From the NCBI GenBank assembly GCA_013297575.1, contig JAAFHO010000079.1, positions 1 through 12,674 on the forward strand: a stretch of DNA of 12,674 nt. The letters run 5' to 3'. This document shows, one piece after another, positions 1 to 7,612 of this stretch. The DNA is from Chitinophagales bacterium. Lineage in GTDB: Bacteria; Bacteroidota; Bacteroidia; Chitinophagales; Saprospiraceae. A program made the position numbers and the translations under genes. Every line of letters starts with the position of its first letter. The first letter of the stretch is position 1. The notes beneath the pieces were generated by a model. That model saw only the letters and a program-made list of their open reading frames with translations. It had not been told where the DNA came from and did not search any database.

Positions 1-1111
1 TGGCCAATTCTTCCCAGTTAAATTGCCGACTATACTCTTGCCCTGCTAACGATATTTTATGGCGCAGATCTGTATCATTTAGGAGTAAGGTTATTTTATC
101 CAAATAGGCTTCGGGGTTATTGGGTGCGCACCTAAAGCCATTGATACCTTCTTCCACAAAATCACGTGAACCGCCACCATCGGCAATAACACAGGGCAAT
201 CCAGAGGCCATGGCTTCTAACACCACATTTCCATAAGATTCAGAAATAGACGGGAATAAAAAAACATCCGCAGAGGCATATATTGTTGCTAGGGTTTGGT
301 GGTCTAAATTGCCTAAAAAAATGGCCTTTGGCATCCTGCGTTGACAATCCTCTTTGGCTGTTCCATCACCCACCACAACGAATACGGCTTCGGTACCGCG
401 CTGCTGCGCTAATTCATACGTTTTTATCAGTGTTTCTATGTTTTTTTCCCAAACCAATCGGCTGGCAAATAAAATAACAGGCCATTCACTTTGGGTTTGT
501 TCCCGTAATTGAACAAGGTTTTTTTTGAGTGGTGAAAAAAGCGTTAGATCAATACCGCGTTTCCAAATGGTGATACGGCTAGACTCAAGTCCACCGTCAA
601 TGAGTTCGTTGGCGATACTCTCCGAAGGGATATAAATCATATGGCACCGATTGTAAAAATCGCGTTGAAACCGCGCTATTTGTGCTTTTATTGGCCGAAT
701 CAGCACCGGAAGGGATCGAAGGTAATAATCGACATAAGAAATAAAGTGCGTATGATAAATAGATATTACGGGCTTGGTGTATTGTGCCGCATAATCCAAC
801 GCAAACGATCCCAACCACGACGGCGTGGCAATATGCACCACATCAGGTGCAAAAACCTGCAATTGACGCCTCGTTTTACGCTTAACCAATGCAGGTACGG
901 CCATTTTATAGCGCGTATTAAAGGGTATGGTTAAAGTGGGCAAAGTAATACATTCGTAACCAAACAAAGTATCTGGCCCAACCCCGCAAATAAACAAAAA
1001 CTCAAACTGGTCGGTGGGTATGCGACGCAACAATTGAAACATGGTACGCGATGCACCATCAAAATCTTCAATGAGTATTTCAGCAAAAAACGCAACTTTT
1101 ATTCGAGCCAT
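1..1111 (-). CDS. GT4-family glycosyltransferase (C-terminus cut by window edge)
   Basis: The frame runs open from an ATG at 1111-1109 to the window edge, giving 370 residues; probably only a short C-terminal tail is missing. It looks like a GT-B retaining glycosyltransferase of family GT4, which moves a sugar from a nucleotide-sugar donor. The N-terminal Rossmann half begins MARIKVAFFAEI and has HTHFISYVDYY near residues 120-130, a stretch reminiscent of SQD2/MgtA/PimB-type lipid glycosyltransferases. The C-terminal half has ASRLVWEKN (R218, K223), GDG near 248-250 and the EX7E donor motif E291-E299 in SESYGNVVLEAMASGLP. There is no signal peptide, so it should act at the cytoplasmic face of the inner membrane. 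It starts 9 bp after the DUF5686 stop and is probably co-transcribed with it. An ATG at 1116 is in another frame. The family call is firm; the acceptor is unknown. A glycolipid role is inferred from the nearby ceramide genes. Confidence 0.9.
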   Translation of the reverse strand, partial: MARIKVAFFAEILIEDFDGASRTMFQLLRRIPTDQFEFLFICGVGPDTLFGYECITLPTLTIPFNTRYKMAVPALVKRKTRRQLQVFAPDVVHIATPSWLGSFALDYAAQYTKPVISIYHTHFISYVDYYLRSLPVLIRPIKAQIARFQRDFYNRCHMIYIPSESIANELIDGGLESSRITIWKRGIDLTLFSPLKKNLVQLREQTQSEWPVILFASRLVWEKNIETLIKTYELAQQRGTEAVFVVVGDGTAKEDCQRRMPKAIFLGNLDHQTLATIYASADVFLFPSISESYGNVVLEAMASGLPCVIADGGGSRDFVEEGINGFRCAPNNPEAYLDKITLLLNDTDLRHKISLAGQEYSRQFNWEELA

Positions 1112-1120
1112 AGCATGGGG

Positions 1121-3694
1121 TTAAAAATCGATTTTGAAGCGCGCCCGAATACCCCACTTACTCACATTGGGCAAATTGGTATAGGTCATACGGCGCACAT
1201 AGTCGATACGAAAAATTTTGAAAATATTTTCAATACCGACACTTGCCTCGATATATGGTTTACGTTCGAGGGTATTCGTAAGCGTACGTCCTTGGTCATC
1301 GACTGGAAAACGAAGCAGCCCGTTGGTCTCTGATGGACGGTTTTTCTTATCTAATCCACCGTAAAGCCCTTTAAAACTGGCCACTTCACGCCATTTTAGG
1401 CGACGGAGCAAAGGTACTTTATTAAAGAAGAACCCACCAAAATGCTGCTGTACATTCAGCGATACAAATTTGTCGCTGGCAAATTCTAAGAAATTCATCA
1501 AGTTGTAAGCCGGCAATTGATAAGAAAACGTTTGATTCGCACGGTGGATGGTCAATAAAGGGTAGGGGACTGTACCAAATACCCGTCCTGCTTCCAGTGT
1601 GCAATTGGCATAACCCAGCGGTGCCAAATAAAACATTTTAAATACCTCAGCGGTGAGGGTTTGGTAGTTGTACTCGCTACCCAAAACACCTTTTGTAGCC
1701 GCCTGAAAACCGAGGTTCATAATTGGATACTTGTTTTGGATCGGAATCCGGTATGTTTTACCCTGATAAAATTTTTCATTTGGGGCATAACGGATCGAAA
1801 ATCCAGCGGCACTAGTAACGATCTGTTTTTTGAATTGTGTACCACTATCATTGCTCCCATAATCAAATAACAACGCACCTCCTGGCGATTTTATCACTCG
1901 ATTAAAGGAGAGCGAATAACTCAGCCCTCTGGCTAATTCTCGATCATAGACAACCCTAAATGAATTATTATAGAGCATTTTGTTGTTTACACCCCGTTTA
2001 AAGGAGAGTAAAAAATTATCCTCTTGTACAAATTGCAAATTTTCCCCCGGTATTTGTGTCTCGTTCTGATAGTTCACGGTCATTTGGTTGATGGGAAACA
2101 TTTGGGGGGCTTTTTTGGTAAATGAATAGGTTGCTCCCCCGTAATATTTCCATTTTTGATCCTTAAAACCGTAGGCCAAATACCCCTCTAGCAATAGGTT
2201 TTTGACTAATTTTGGGTTGGTGCGCCCACCAGCACGTAACCTAAAACCTTCCACGGCATTAAAACTATAAAAAGTATTCACAGGCCCAAGATCAAACCAA
2301 TCAAATGTTTTGTACCCTGCAAAAAGGAGGGTAACAACATCCATCGTTCTTCTGAAAGCAGGTACATTTTGGATACTATCTACCATCCGATAAATGCCAG
2401 CCTCCGTTTTAGAGAGTGGATTATGGCGGCGTTCTGCCCAAAAACTACTGGGGAGTTCTTTGGCTTTTTCGCTACGAATACTGTTCAATTGAGTCCTGAA
2501 AATACTATCTGGTAGCGGTTTGTTGAGTTCATAATTTTTGTAGGAAACAGATTTATGCCCCCAAATACTACGCCCTTTTTCAGATTTTATCACCTGAAAA
2601 TCCATCGAAATTTCGTCTTTTACCAACATCAAGCGGCGGTTTTTGCCCGTATCAAAAAAATCAAATTCTTGCTCAATATGCAGATCCGATACCCAGTTCA
2701 AATTGATGTTTTTAGAAATACCCATTTGTACTTTGCGAACGGCATAGGTCGAATCTAAAGCCACTAACATATTGCCCATAAAAGCAAGATTTTGCCTATT
2801 GCGAGGGACAAAGAAAAGATCGACATACCGCGCATTTTCATACGTTACGGTATCTACGATATAAAATTCATACATCGAGGGCGCAATTGACGACAAAGGC
2901 CCTACAAATTGGTTGGTCAATAGCATGATTTTGGAATCATAGATATCTATGTTTTGGTACATACTATTGAGGTATTCGGAGATGCCATCACTATCTATGT
3001 ACCCCTCCAATCCCACTTGTTGTTCGCCGGAGATATACTCTTTTTCGTCCCTGGGATTTTTGCGATAATACACGTTGAGTAGCCGCTCCCGAAGGTAAAC
3101 AGGGAGTGCCACTTTGCCGTTTACTTTATTGGTATCTACGTTCTCGAAAATAAACTGGAATTTTCTCAATGCACGGCGATTACGAAACCTATCAGAAATA
3201 TTGTTTATATCCAGTTCAAGTTTTTCGTAGGCTTCGTAGCTATAATAATCGAGTCCTTCTTTTCTATTTTGGTCTTTGTGCGCAAATACTTTTTCAATTA
3301 GGCTAACGGCCGGATTGTTTTTTCGTCGATATTTTTCGGGTCGAATCACCACTTCATCCAAGTCATTGGTGGATTCCTGTAGTAATACCGTGATCTCGTT
3401 ATGCTCACCGGGTTTAATATTTAAAATTAAAGCCTTGTAACCAACATAGGTGATTTTTATTTGCGTTACTGATTTGGGTGTTTTTAGGTAAAAATTGCCA
3501 TCCAGATCAGTTCGGGTACCAACATTACTTTCTTGAAACTGAACAGTAGCATACAATAAGGGTTCCTTTGTTGATGCGTCCAATACTTTGCCGTGTGCAG
3601 AGGTGATATTTTGTGCTAAACCAATCGTGCTCGTTAGTAATCCAAGCAGCAGCAGGCAATATTTTAGGTTAAATATCAATGCTGAATTTTTCAT
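1121..3694 (-). CDS. DUF5686 outer-membrane protein with CarboxypepD_reg-like domain
   Basis: The protein has 857 residues from the ATG at 3694. It starts with a signal peptide of about 28 residues (MKNSALIFN, a leucine-rich core, then IGLAQ). A carboxypeptidase-regulatory-like beta-sandwich follows at about residues 33-110, with HGKVLDASTKEPLLYATV and the TDLDGNFYLK turn. The remainder resembles DUF5686: an NDLDEVVIRP linker, a charged YEKLELDINN region, and a long C-terminal half of alternating aromatic strands ending in RARFKIDF. A terminal phenylalanine is typical of beta-barrels inserted by BAM. An in-frame ATG at 3781 would add 29 residues before the signal peptide and would run through a 14-bp hairpin arm, so I reject it. 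Proteins of this class are common in Bacteroidota and their function is not established. The gene lies between the ceramide-type genes (145 bp upstream) and a glycosyltransferase (9 bp downstream), so a role in envelope lipid handling is conceivable but unproven. Confidence 0.88.
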   Translation of the reverse strand: MKNSALIFNLKYCLLLLGLLTSTIGLAQNITSAHGKVLDASTKEPLLYATVQFQESNVGTRTDLDGNFYLKTPKSVTQIKITYVGYKALILNIKPGEHNEITVLLQESTNDLDEVVIRPEKYRRKNNPAVSLIEKVFAHKDQNRKEGLDYYSYEAYEKLELDINNISDRFRNRRALRKFQFIFENVDTNKVNGKVALPVYLRERLLNVYYRKNPRDEKEYISGEQQVGLEGYIDSDGISEYLNSMYQNIDIYDSKIMLLTNQFVGPLSSIAPSMYEFYIVDTVTYENARYVDLFFVPRNRQNLAFMGNMLVALDSTYAVRKVQMGISKNINLNWVSDLHIEQEFDFFDTGKNRRLMLVKDEISMDFQVIKSEKGRSIWGHKSVSYKNYELNKPLPDSIFRTQLNSIRSEKAKELPSSFWAERRHNPLSKTEAGIYRMVDSIQNVPAFRRTMDVVTLLFAGYKTFDWFDLGPVNTFYSFNAVEGFRLRAGGRTNPKLVKNLLLEGYLAYGFKDQKWKYYGGATYSFTKKAPQMFPINQMTVNYQNETQIPGENLQFVQEDNFLLSFKRGVNNKMLYNNSFRVVYDRELARGLSYSLSFNRVIKSPGGALLFDYGSNDSGTQFKKQIVTSAAGFSIRYAPNEKFYQGKTYRIPIQNKYPIMNLGFQAATKGVLGSEYNYQTLTAEVFKMFYLAPLGYANCTLEAGRVFGTVPYPLLTIHRANQTFSYQLPAYNLMNFLEFASDKFVSLNVQQHFGGFFFNKVPLLRRLKWREVASFKGLYGGLDKKNRPSETNGLLRFPVDDQGRTLTNTLERKPYIEASVGIENIFKIFRIDYVRRMTYTNLPNVSKWGIRARFKIDF

Positions 3695-3751
3695 TATTCT
3701 ATTACTTAATCTGTGTTTATTAGCGGAATCTACATTTATACTTCGATGCTG

Positions 3752-3797
3752 TAGGTTTTGTGCATGAAATCCGAATAACATCTATGCACAAAACCTA
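3752..3797. repeat. Perfect 14-bp inverted repeat (hairpin) between cerR-like and DUF5686 genes
   Basis: TAGGTTTTGTGCAT at 3752-3765 pairs perfectly with ATGCACAAAACCTA at 3784-3797 across an 18-nt loop. It lies 43 bp after the reductase stop and 57 bp before the DUF5686 start. Neither strand has a T-run right after the stem, so it is not a classical intrinsic terminator. It could be an attenuating or processing hairpin that separates expression of the ceramide genes from the two downstream genes, a binding site, or a small dispersed repeat. Confidence 0.75.
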
Positions 3798-3839
3798 ACG
3801 ACGCTCCCTATATATTTATTAGTTCCTGTTCCTTACTTT

Positions 3840-4841
3840 TCAGAGCCATCCTTGCTGGCGGTACCAGTTGACGGTATCTTGCATACCCGAATATAAATCA
3901 AATTCGGGTCGAAAACCTAACGTGTCCAACAATGGACTAGCATCACAATGCCAGTTTTCGGCAGTTAGTTCCGGTATTTTATCTCGATTTAAGGCAGCGG
4001 GCTTGTTTTGCCAACGCCCAACAGTTTCTGCAATCCATGCGATGGGTTTTACGACAAACAGTGGTAAGCGCACCCTTAAGGTCTTTTTACGACCCAATGC
4101 GCCACTTATTGCATCTACAAGGTCTTCGGTGGTGTATGCCTGTCCATCAGAAAGAATGAATTTTTGACGCAACTGTGTTTTTGGATGTTGCAAAATATGG
4201 AAAATCGCTTTTGCCACATCTGATCCATGTACGAAACTCAATTTTTGCGATTTTAAACCAATCGTGAGTGCTAATCCTTTGCTTGCCAAGCGTACCACCG
4301 TGAGTATATCGCGTTCCCAAGGGCCATATACAGCGGTTGGTTGCACTACAATCCAAGGAAAATCAGGAGGTAGCGATTCCAAAAACACTTCTGCTTTATG
4401 CTTACTATCTGCATAGGGAGTCAGGGGGGAAGGGGGCCCTTCTGCTGTAATCCATTCCTTGCCAGTAGGGGCACTGCCCAAAGCCGCCAAACTACTCACC
4501 ATCAAAAACATAGTTGGTACTCGATCTGCCTGTTGTAGGGCTTGTACCAATCGACGTGTATTTTCGGTATTGCCTTCTATATAACCCTGTTTCGATAAAG
4601 CCTTGGTGACACCTGCATTATGAATAACCCAGTCAAACGGTGCTGTACTCCTTAATAAATCTGTCATCGCCGCCAAGTCGTGGAGCGGTAAGTATAGTAG
4701 GCGTAAGCGCGGGTCACTCAATCGAGTCTTGTCGCTATTGGGCCGCAATGCAACCGTTACATCAAAACCCTTTTCCAGTGCTTGGGCTACCAAATAACCC
4801 CCAATAAAGCCACTGCCTCCTGTGATCAGAACACGCGTCAT
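3840..4841 (-). CDS. cerR: NAD(P)-dependent epimerase/dehydratase-family reductase, probable ceramide reductase (CerR-like)
   Basis: This is a 333-residue extended short-chain dehydrogenase. The nucleotide-binding loop is TGGSGFIGGYL (G8, G11, G14). It is followed by HNAGVTKA (74-81), the serine region VSSLAALGS (115-123) and the catalytic YADSK (Y143, K147). VQPTAVYGPWERD (166-178) is typical of the extended SDR/epimerase group. There is no signal peptide, so it should be cytosolic. It begins 3 bp after the stop of the acyltransferase gene and ends the three-gene cluster begun by serine palmitoyltransferase. In Caulobacter the third ceramide enzyme, CerR, belongs to this same family and reduces the 3-keto group of 3-ketoceramide. 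The SDR call is nearly certain; the substrate is inferred from the operon. Alternatives are a nucleotide-sugar epimerase or dihydroflavonol-reductase-like enzyme, but no sugar genes accompany it apart from the distant GT4. Confidence 0.85.
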   Translation of the reverse strand: MTRVLITGGSGFIGGYLVAQALEKGFDVTVALRPNSDKTRLSDPRLRLLYLPLHDLAAMTDLLRSTAPFDWVIHNAGVTKALSKQGYIEGNTENTRRLVQALQQADRVPTMFLMVSSLAALGSAPTGKEWITAEGPPSPLTPYADSKHKAEVFLESLPPDFPWIVVQPTAVYGPWERDILTVVRLASKGLALTIGLKSQKLSFVHGSDVAKAIFHILQHPKTQLRQKFILSDGQAYTTEDLVDAISGALGRKKTLRVRLPLFVVKPIAWIAETVGRWQNKPAALNRDKIPELTAENWHCDASPLLDTLGFRPEFDLYSGMQDTVNWYRQQGWL

Positions 4842-4844
4842 GGA

Positions 4845-6014
4845 TTAAAGCGTCTTTTCATAAATCCGATGTTTCCGAAATACTTTACCATTAATTTGAA
4901 GTAAAGCACGGTTCATCAGGTCATTATTCTCTAAAATCCAAGATGCTTCTGCTCGTTTGATCCCTTTACGTAACGCAGTATGGTAGTTGCGGACATAAAA
5001 ACAAACATCCAAACCAGAGCGACGGAATTCGGGCAATACGCCAAGTGCGACTACGCGTACCGATTGGATAGATTTTTTGCCAAACAAAAATTTAAACAAA
5101 CCAGTAGGGAACAATCGGCCCCGTGGAATTTTGATAAAAATTTCGTTAAGGTTTGGGACAGAGAGCGCTATGCCGATTGTTTTACCACCTTTTTCTGCAA
5201 AAAATACAAAATCCGGATCCAACGCCATTTTTAAATCTTTACCCATTTGGCGCACTTCTGCTTCGGTCATCGGTACAAAACCAAGATTTTGATCCCATGA
5301 TGCGTTATAAATAGGTAGAAATTTTTCTACCTCGCTATCAAAGTGCTTCATATCAATCGTGCGAATCGTAATCCCATTTTGTGCCAAACGGGCTTCCAAC
5401 TTTTCTGCAAGTGCGGCAATACCAGCCGGCAATTGATCTGGAAAGAGCTCATAACTGAGCAAATCTGTATTTTTTTGAAAGCCATAACGCTCCAAAAAAT
5501 CGGAATAGTATGGATAATTATAAGTCGTTAGCACAAAAGGTGGCTCATCAAAATTTTCAATTAATAGACCACAGGTCTCATTCGTTGAAAAATTAGTGGG
5601 CCCAATAATACGATCCAACCCTTCCTGTCGTAACCATTCAGCAGCGGTATCGAGCAGTGATTTTGCTACCTGATAATCTTCAATTACATCAAAAAAACCA
5701 AAAAAACCAGCATTTTCGCCAGTAAATTCGTTATATTTGTTATTTCTAATCGCAGCAATGCGACCTAAAATACGTCCATTCTCGGAGCGAGCAATAAAGT
5801 ATTCAGCGGTTGAATGCTGAAAAAACGGGCTTTTTTTTCTATTGAGTAAAGCCTCCTGTGCCATGAACAACTCTGGTACATAGTTAGGATCGCCTTTGAA
5901 TAGGTCATGTGGAAAGTCAATAAATTGCTTTAAGCCCGTTTTGGTGGTAATGATTTCTATCCTTACAGGTTTTATTGTGCTTGGAATAGAAGTTGAAATT
6001 GGGTCGTTTATCAT
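4845..6014 (-). CDS. bcerS: GNAT-type N-acyltransferase, probable bacterial ceramide synthase (bCerS-like)
   Basis: The 389-residue protein belongs to the long GNAT-like group known for GDPNYVPELF (41-50), FIARSENGRILGRIAAI (73-89), GFFGFFDV (103-110), GPTNFSTNETCG (138-149) and a C-terminal acetyl-CoA-binding-type segment VVALGVLPEFRRSGLD (321-336). It ends with LENNDLMNRALLQINGK. No transmembrane segment or signal peptide is evident. Its ATG overlaps the TGA of the serine palmitoyltransferase gene in an ATGA junction, which indicates translational coupling, and the reductase gene follows after 3 bp. In Caulobacter the bacterial ceramide synthase is a GNAT-type protein unrelated to eukaryotic TLC-domain ceramide synthases; it N-acylates 3-ketosphinganine. 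Family membership and position point to that role here. The acyl donor and exact substrate cannot be read from the sequence. The alternative is a GNAT acyltransferase with another lipid or amine substrate. Confidence 0.82.
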   Translation of the reverse strand: MINDPISTSIPSTIKPVRIEIITTKTGLKQFIDFPHDLFKGDPNYVPELFMAQEALLNRKKSPFFQHSTAEYFIARSENGRILGRIAAIRNNKYNEFTGENAGFFGFFDVIEDYQVAKSLLDTAAEWLRQEGLDRIIGPTNFSTNETCGLLIENFDEPPFVLTTYNYPYYSDFLERYGFQKNTDLLSYELFPDQLPAGIAALAEKLEARLAQNGITIRTIDMKHFDSEVEKFLPIYNASWDQNLGFVPMTEAEVRQMGKDLKMALDPDFVFFAEKGGKTIGIALSVPNLNEIFIKIPRGRLFPTGLFKFLFGKKSIQSVRVVALGVLPEFRRSGLDVCFYVRNYHTALRKGIKRAEASWILENNDLMNRALLQINGKVFRKHRIYEKTL

Positions 6015-7228
6015 ATCGTACTTTCTTCTAAATCTCTGATTTCGTGTAGCTCGAGTAATTGTGCATTGTGGTGCATAATTTCGATAGCGCGATCAATTTG
6101 CTCAATGGTATGCGTAGCCATCAATGAGAACCGTATCAACGAATCCGAACTTCTAACGGCGGGTGAAACCACAGGGTTTACGAATACGCCGTCTTCTGCC
6201 ATCATACGGGCAAATTGGAATGTCTTGAGGTCATCGCGGATATAAATGGGCAAAATTGGTGATTCCGTATGACCAATTTCAAAACCAGCAGCCCGCAATT
6301 GTTCCATTGCATAATTGGTATTAGTCCATAATTTTTCAATGCGTTCTGGCTCATCCTGAATAATCTCTAACGCAGCCAACGCACTTGCCGCTGCCGCAGG
6401 AGTCATACTGGCACTAAAAATAAGAGCACGGGAATTGTGTTTGAGGTAGTTAATTAAATCATGATCGGCGGCCACAAAACCACCCAATGAAGCCAATGAT
6501 TTAGAGAAAGTACCCACGATAATATCCACTTCTTTTTGTAATCCGAAGTGGCTGCCTGTACCTCGTCCGCGATCGCCAAGTACCCCAACGGCATGCGCAT
6601 CATCTACAATAACCGTGGCATCGTATAATTTTGCTAATCTCATAATGTTCGGCAGGTCGGCAATATCACCTTCCATACTAAAAACGCCGTCCATAATGAT
6701 TATTTTAGCACCATCACCTTCTACGCGGCGGAGTTGCTGCTCTAATGATTCCATATTATTGTGGCGGTATTTTACTACCTTACCAAAAGTCAAACGCGTA
6801 CCATCAATAATGGAAGCATGAACCAATTCGTCAATAAAAATATAGTCATTACGGCCTGCAAGTGGCGCAATTGCACCTAAATTGGCTTGGAAACCAGTGC
6901 TGTACAGCAAAACCGCCTCCTTCTGAAGATAATCTGCCAATGCCTCTTCTAGTTCAATATGGATTTTTAAGGTACCGTTTAAGAAACGCGATCCAGCGCA
7001 TCCCGTACCGTACTGGTCAGTAGCACGGTGTGCTGCTTCTTTCAGTTTGGGGTGGTTGGTGAGTCCTAAGTAACTATTGGACCCAAACATAAGGGAGGGT
7101 TTGCCATCAATAATTACCTCTGTGTCCTGCTCGGATTCAATGACACGAAAATAGGGGTAAAGGTTAGCCCTTTTAAGACTGTCAGCTACATCATATCCCC
7201 GAATCTTACTAAGTAGGTTTTGGTTCAT
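6011..7228 (-). CDS. spt: Serine palmitoyltransferase (PLP-dependent alpha-oxoamine synthase)
   Basis: The 405-residue protein is a fold-type I PLP enzyme of the alpha-oxoamine synthase family. It condenses an acyl-CoA with an amino acid; the expected product with serine is 3-ketosphinganine, the committed sphingolipid precursor. Visible motifs are GSNSYLGL (49-56), GTGCAGSRFLNGT (74-86), the cofactor-stacking H137 in ELVHASI, IVDDAHAVGVLG (D209, H212), the PLP lysine K243 in GTFSKSLASLGG, and R366 in SLIRFSL. The spacings H137-D209-H212-K243 equal those I recall for the Sphingomonas enzyme (H159, D231, H234, K265). Length is normal. The gene leads the cluster, has a consensus promoter about 216 bp upstream, and overlaps the acyltransferase by 4 bp. 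By sequence alone, 2-amino-3-ketobutyrate CoA ligase or 8-amino-7-oxononanoate synthase are alternatives. The two partner genes favour serine palmitoyltransferase. Confidence 0.9.
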   Translation of the reverse strand: MNQNLLSKIRGYDVADSLKRANLYPYFRVIESEQDTEVIIDGKPSLMFGSNSYLGLTNHPKLKEAAHRATDQYGTGCAGSRFLNGTLKIHIELEEALADYLQKEAVLLYSTGFQANLGAIAPLAGRNDYIFIDELVHASIIDGTRLTFGKVVKYRHNNMESLEQQLRRVEGDGAKIIIMDGVFSMEGDIADLPNIMRLAKLYDATVIVDDAHAVGVLGDRGRGTGSHFGLQKEVDIIVGTFSKSLASLGGFVAADHDLINYLKHNSRALIFSASMTPAAAASALAALEIIQDEPERIEKLWTNTNYAMEQLRAAGFEIGHTESPILPIYIRDDLKTFQFARMMAEDGVFVNPVVSPAVRSSDSLIRFSLMATHTIEQIDRAIEIMHHNAQLLELHEIRDLEESTI

Positions 7229-7308
7229 GCCAATACTATTTTAATGTTAAAAAATAAGTTAATTCTGTAAAGGTACTTCGCCTTAAATATAGTTAAGATT
7301 AAGTAATT

Positions 7309-7338
7309 GTTAACTTTAAAATTTAACTGTTTGGTTAA
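7309..7338. promoter_or_regulatory. Cluster of TTAAC/GTTAA inverted half-sites in the spt leader
   Basis: GTTAAC at 7309-7314 is itself a palindrome. TTAAC at 7323-7327 and GTTAA at 7334-7338 form an inverted pair with a 6-nt spacer. The cluster lies about 90-120 bp before the spt start and about 100-130 bp downstream of the predicted transcription start. It could be an operator for the neighbouring TetR-type protein, but AT-rich sequence makes such matches likely by chance. Confidence 0.3.
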
Positions 7339-7443
7339 CGTCTAGTCAAAACATAAAATTACCTGTTTTAGTTTAAAAAAACAAATCTTTTAAATTGTAC
7401 TTACCAATAAAAAGTAAAGGTGAATTTTTATTTTTTGACACTG

Positions 7444-7474
7444 CAAAGTTACGCCGCACCTACTATACCCACAA
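7444..7474 (-). promoter_or_regulatory. Bacteroidetes-type promoter for the spt operon
   Basis: On the minus strand, TTG (7474-7472) is followed after 20 bp by TAACTTTG (7451-7444). This matches the TTG-N19-23-TAnnTTTG form used by the Bacteroidota housekeeping sigma factor. Transcription would start near 7437 and leave a leader of about 210 nt before the spt ATG. Confidence 0.65.
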
Positions 7475-7482
7475 CCTTTTAG

Positions 7483-7511
7483 TGATGAATGGCCTGTTTC
7501 CCCTGATGAAT
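7483..7511. repeat. Direct repeat TGATGAAT x2, 21-bp period, upstream of the spt promoter
   Basis: Two exact copies of TGATGAAT (7483-7490 and 7504-7511) are spaced 21 bp start to start, about two helical turns. They lie just upstream of the -33 element, where an activator would sit. This may be a regulator site or chance. Confidence 0.35.
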
Positions 7512-7612
7512 TGTCGTATTTACCCGTTGATGTATAATTTGGTGGAATAAAACGCGAGTAACTAAATTTTTAAAACAAGGACTCTTTTTTTGATTTTTCA
7601 CAGCAATAATAC

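Larger units (their letters stand above)
7229..7612. other. 384-bp AT-rich regulatory gap between tetR-type gene and spt
   Basis: No credible gene lies here. It holds the spt promoter (7444-7474), direct repeats TGATGAAT at 7483-7490 and 7504-7511, and a long leader rich in TTAAC/GTTAA half-sites at 7309-7338. A second TACCTTTA box (minus strand, 7268-7275) has no TTG at the right distance, so I do not call it a promoter. No clear terminator for the regulator gene is visible. Confidence 0.6.

Noticed and set aside
1034..2758. Several open frames of 60-100 codons on the plus strand across the DUF5686 gene
   Set aside because: They are antisense to a long, well-supported coding sequence and their translations lack domain features.
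3695..3781. A 29-residue N-terminal extension of the DUF5686 gene from an upstream in-frame ATG
   Set aside because: It would place a polar stretch before a perfect signal peptide and would translate through one arm of the 14-bp hairpin; the ATG at 3694 is more plausible.
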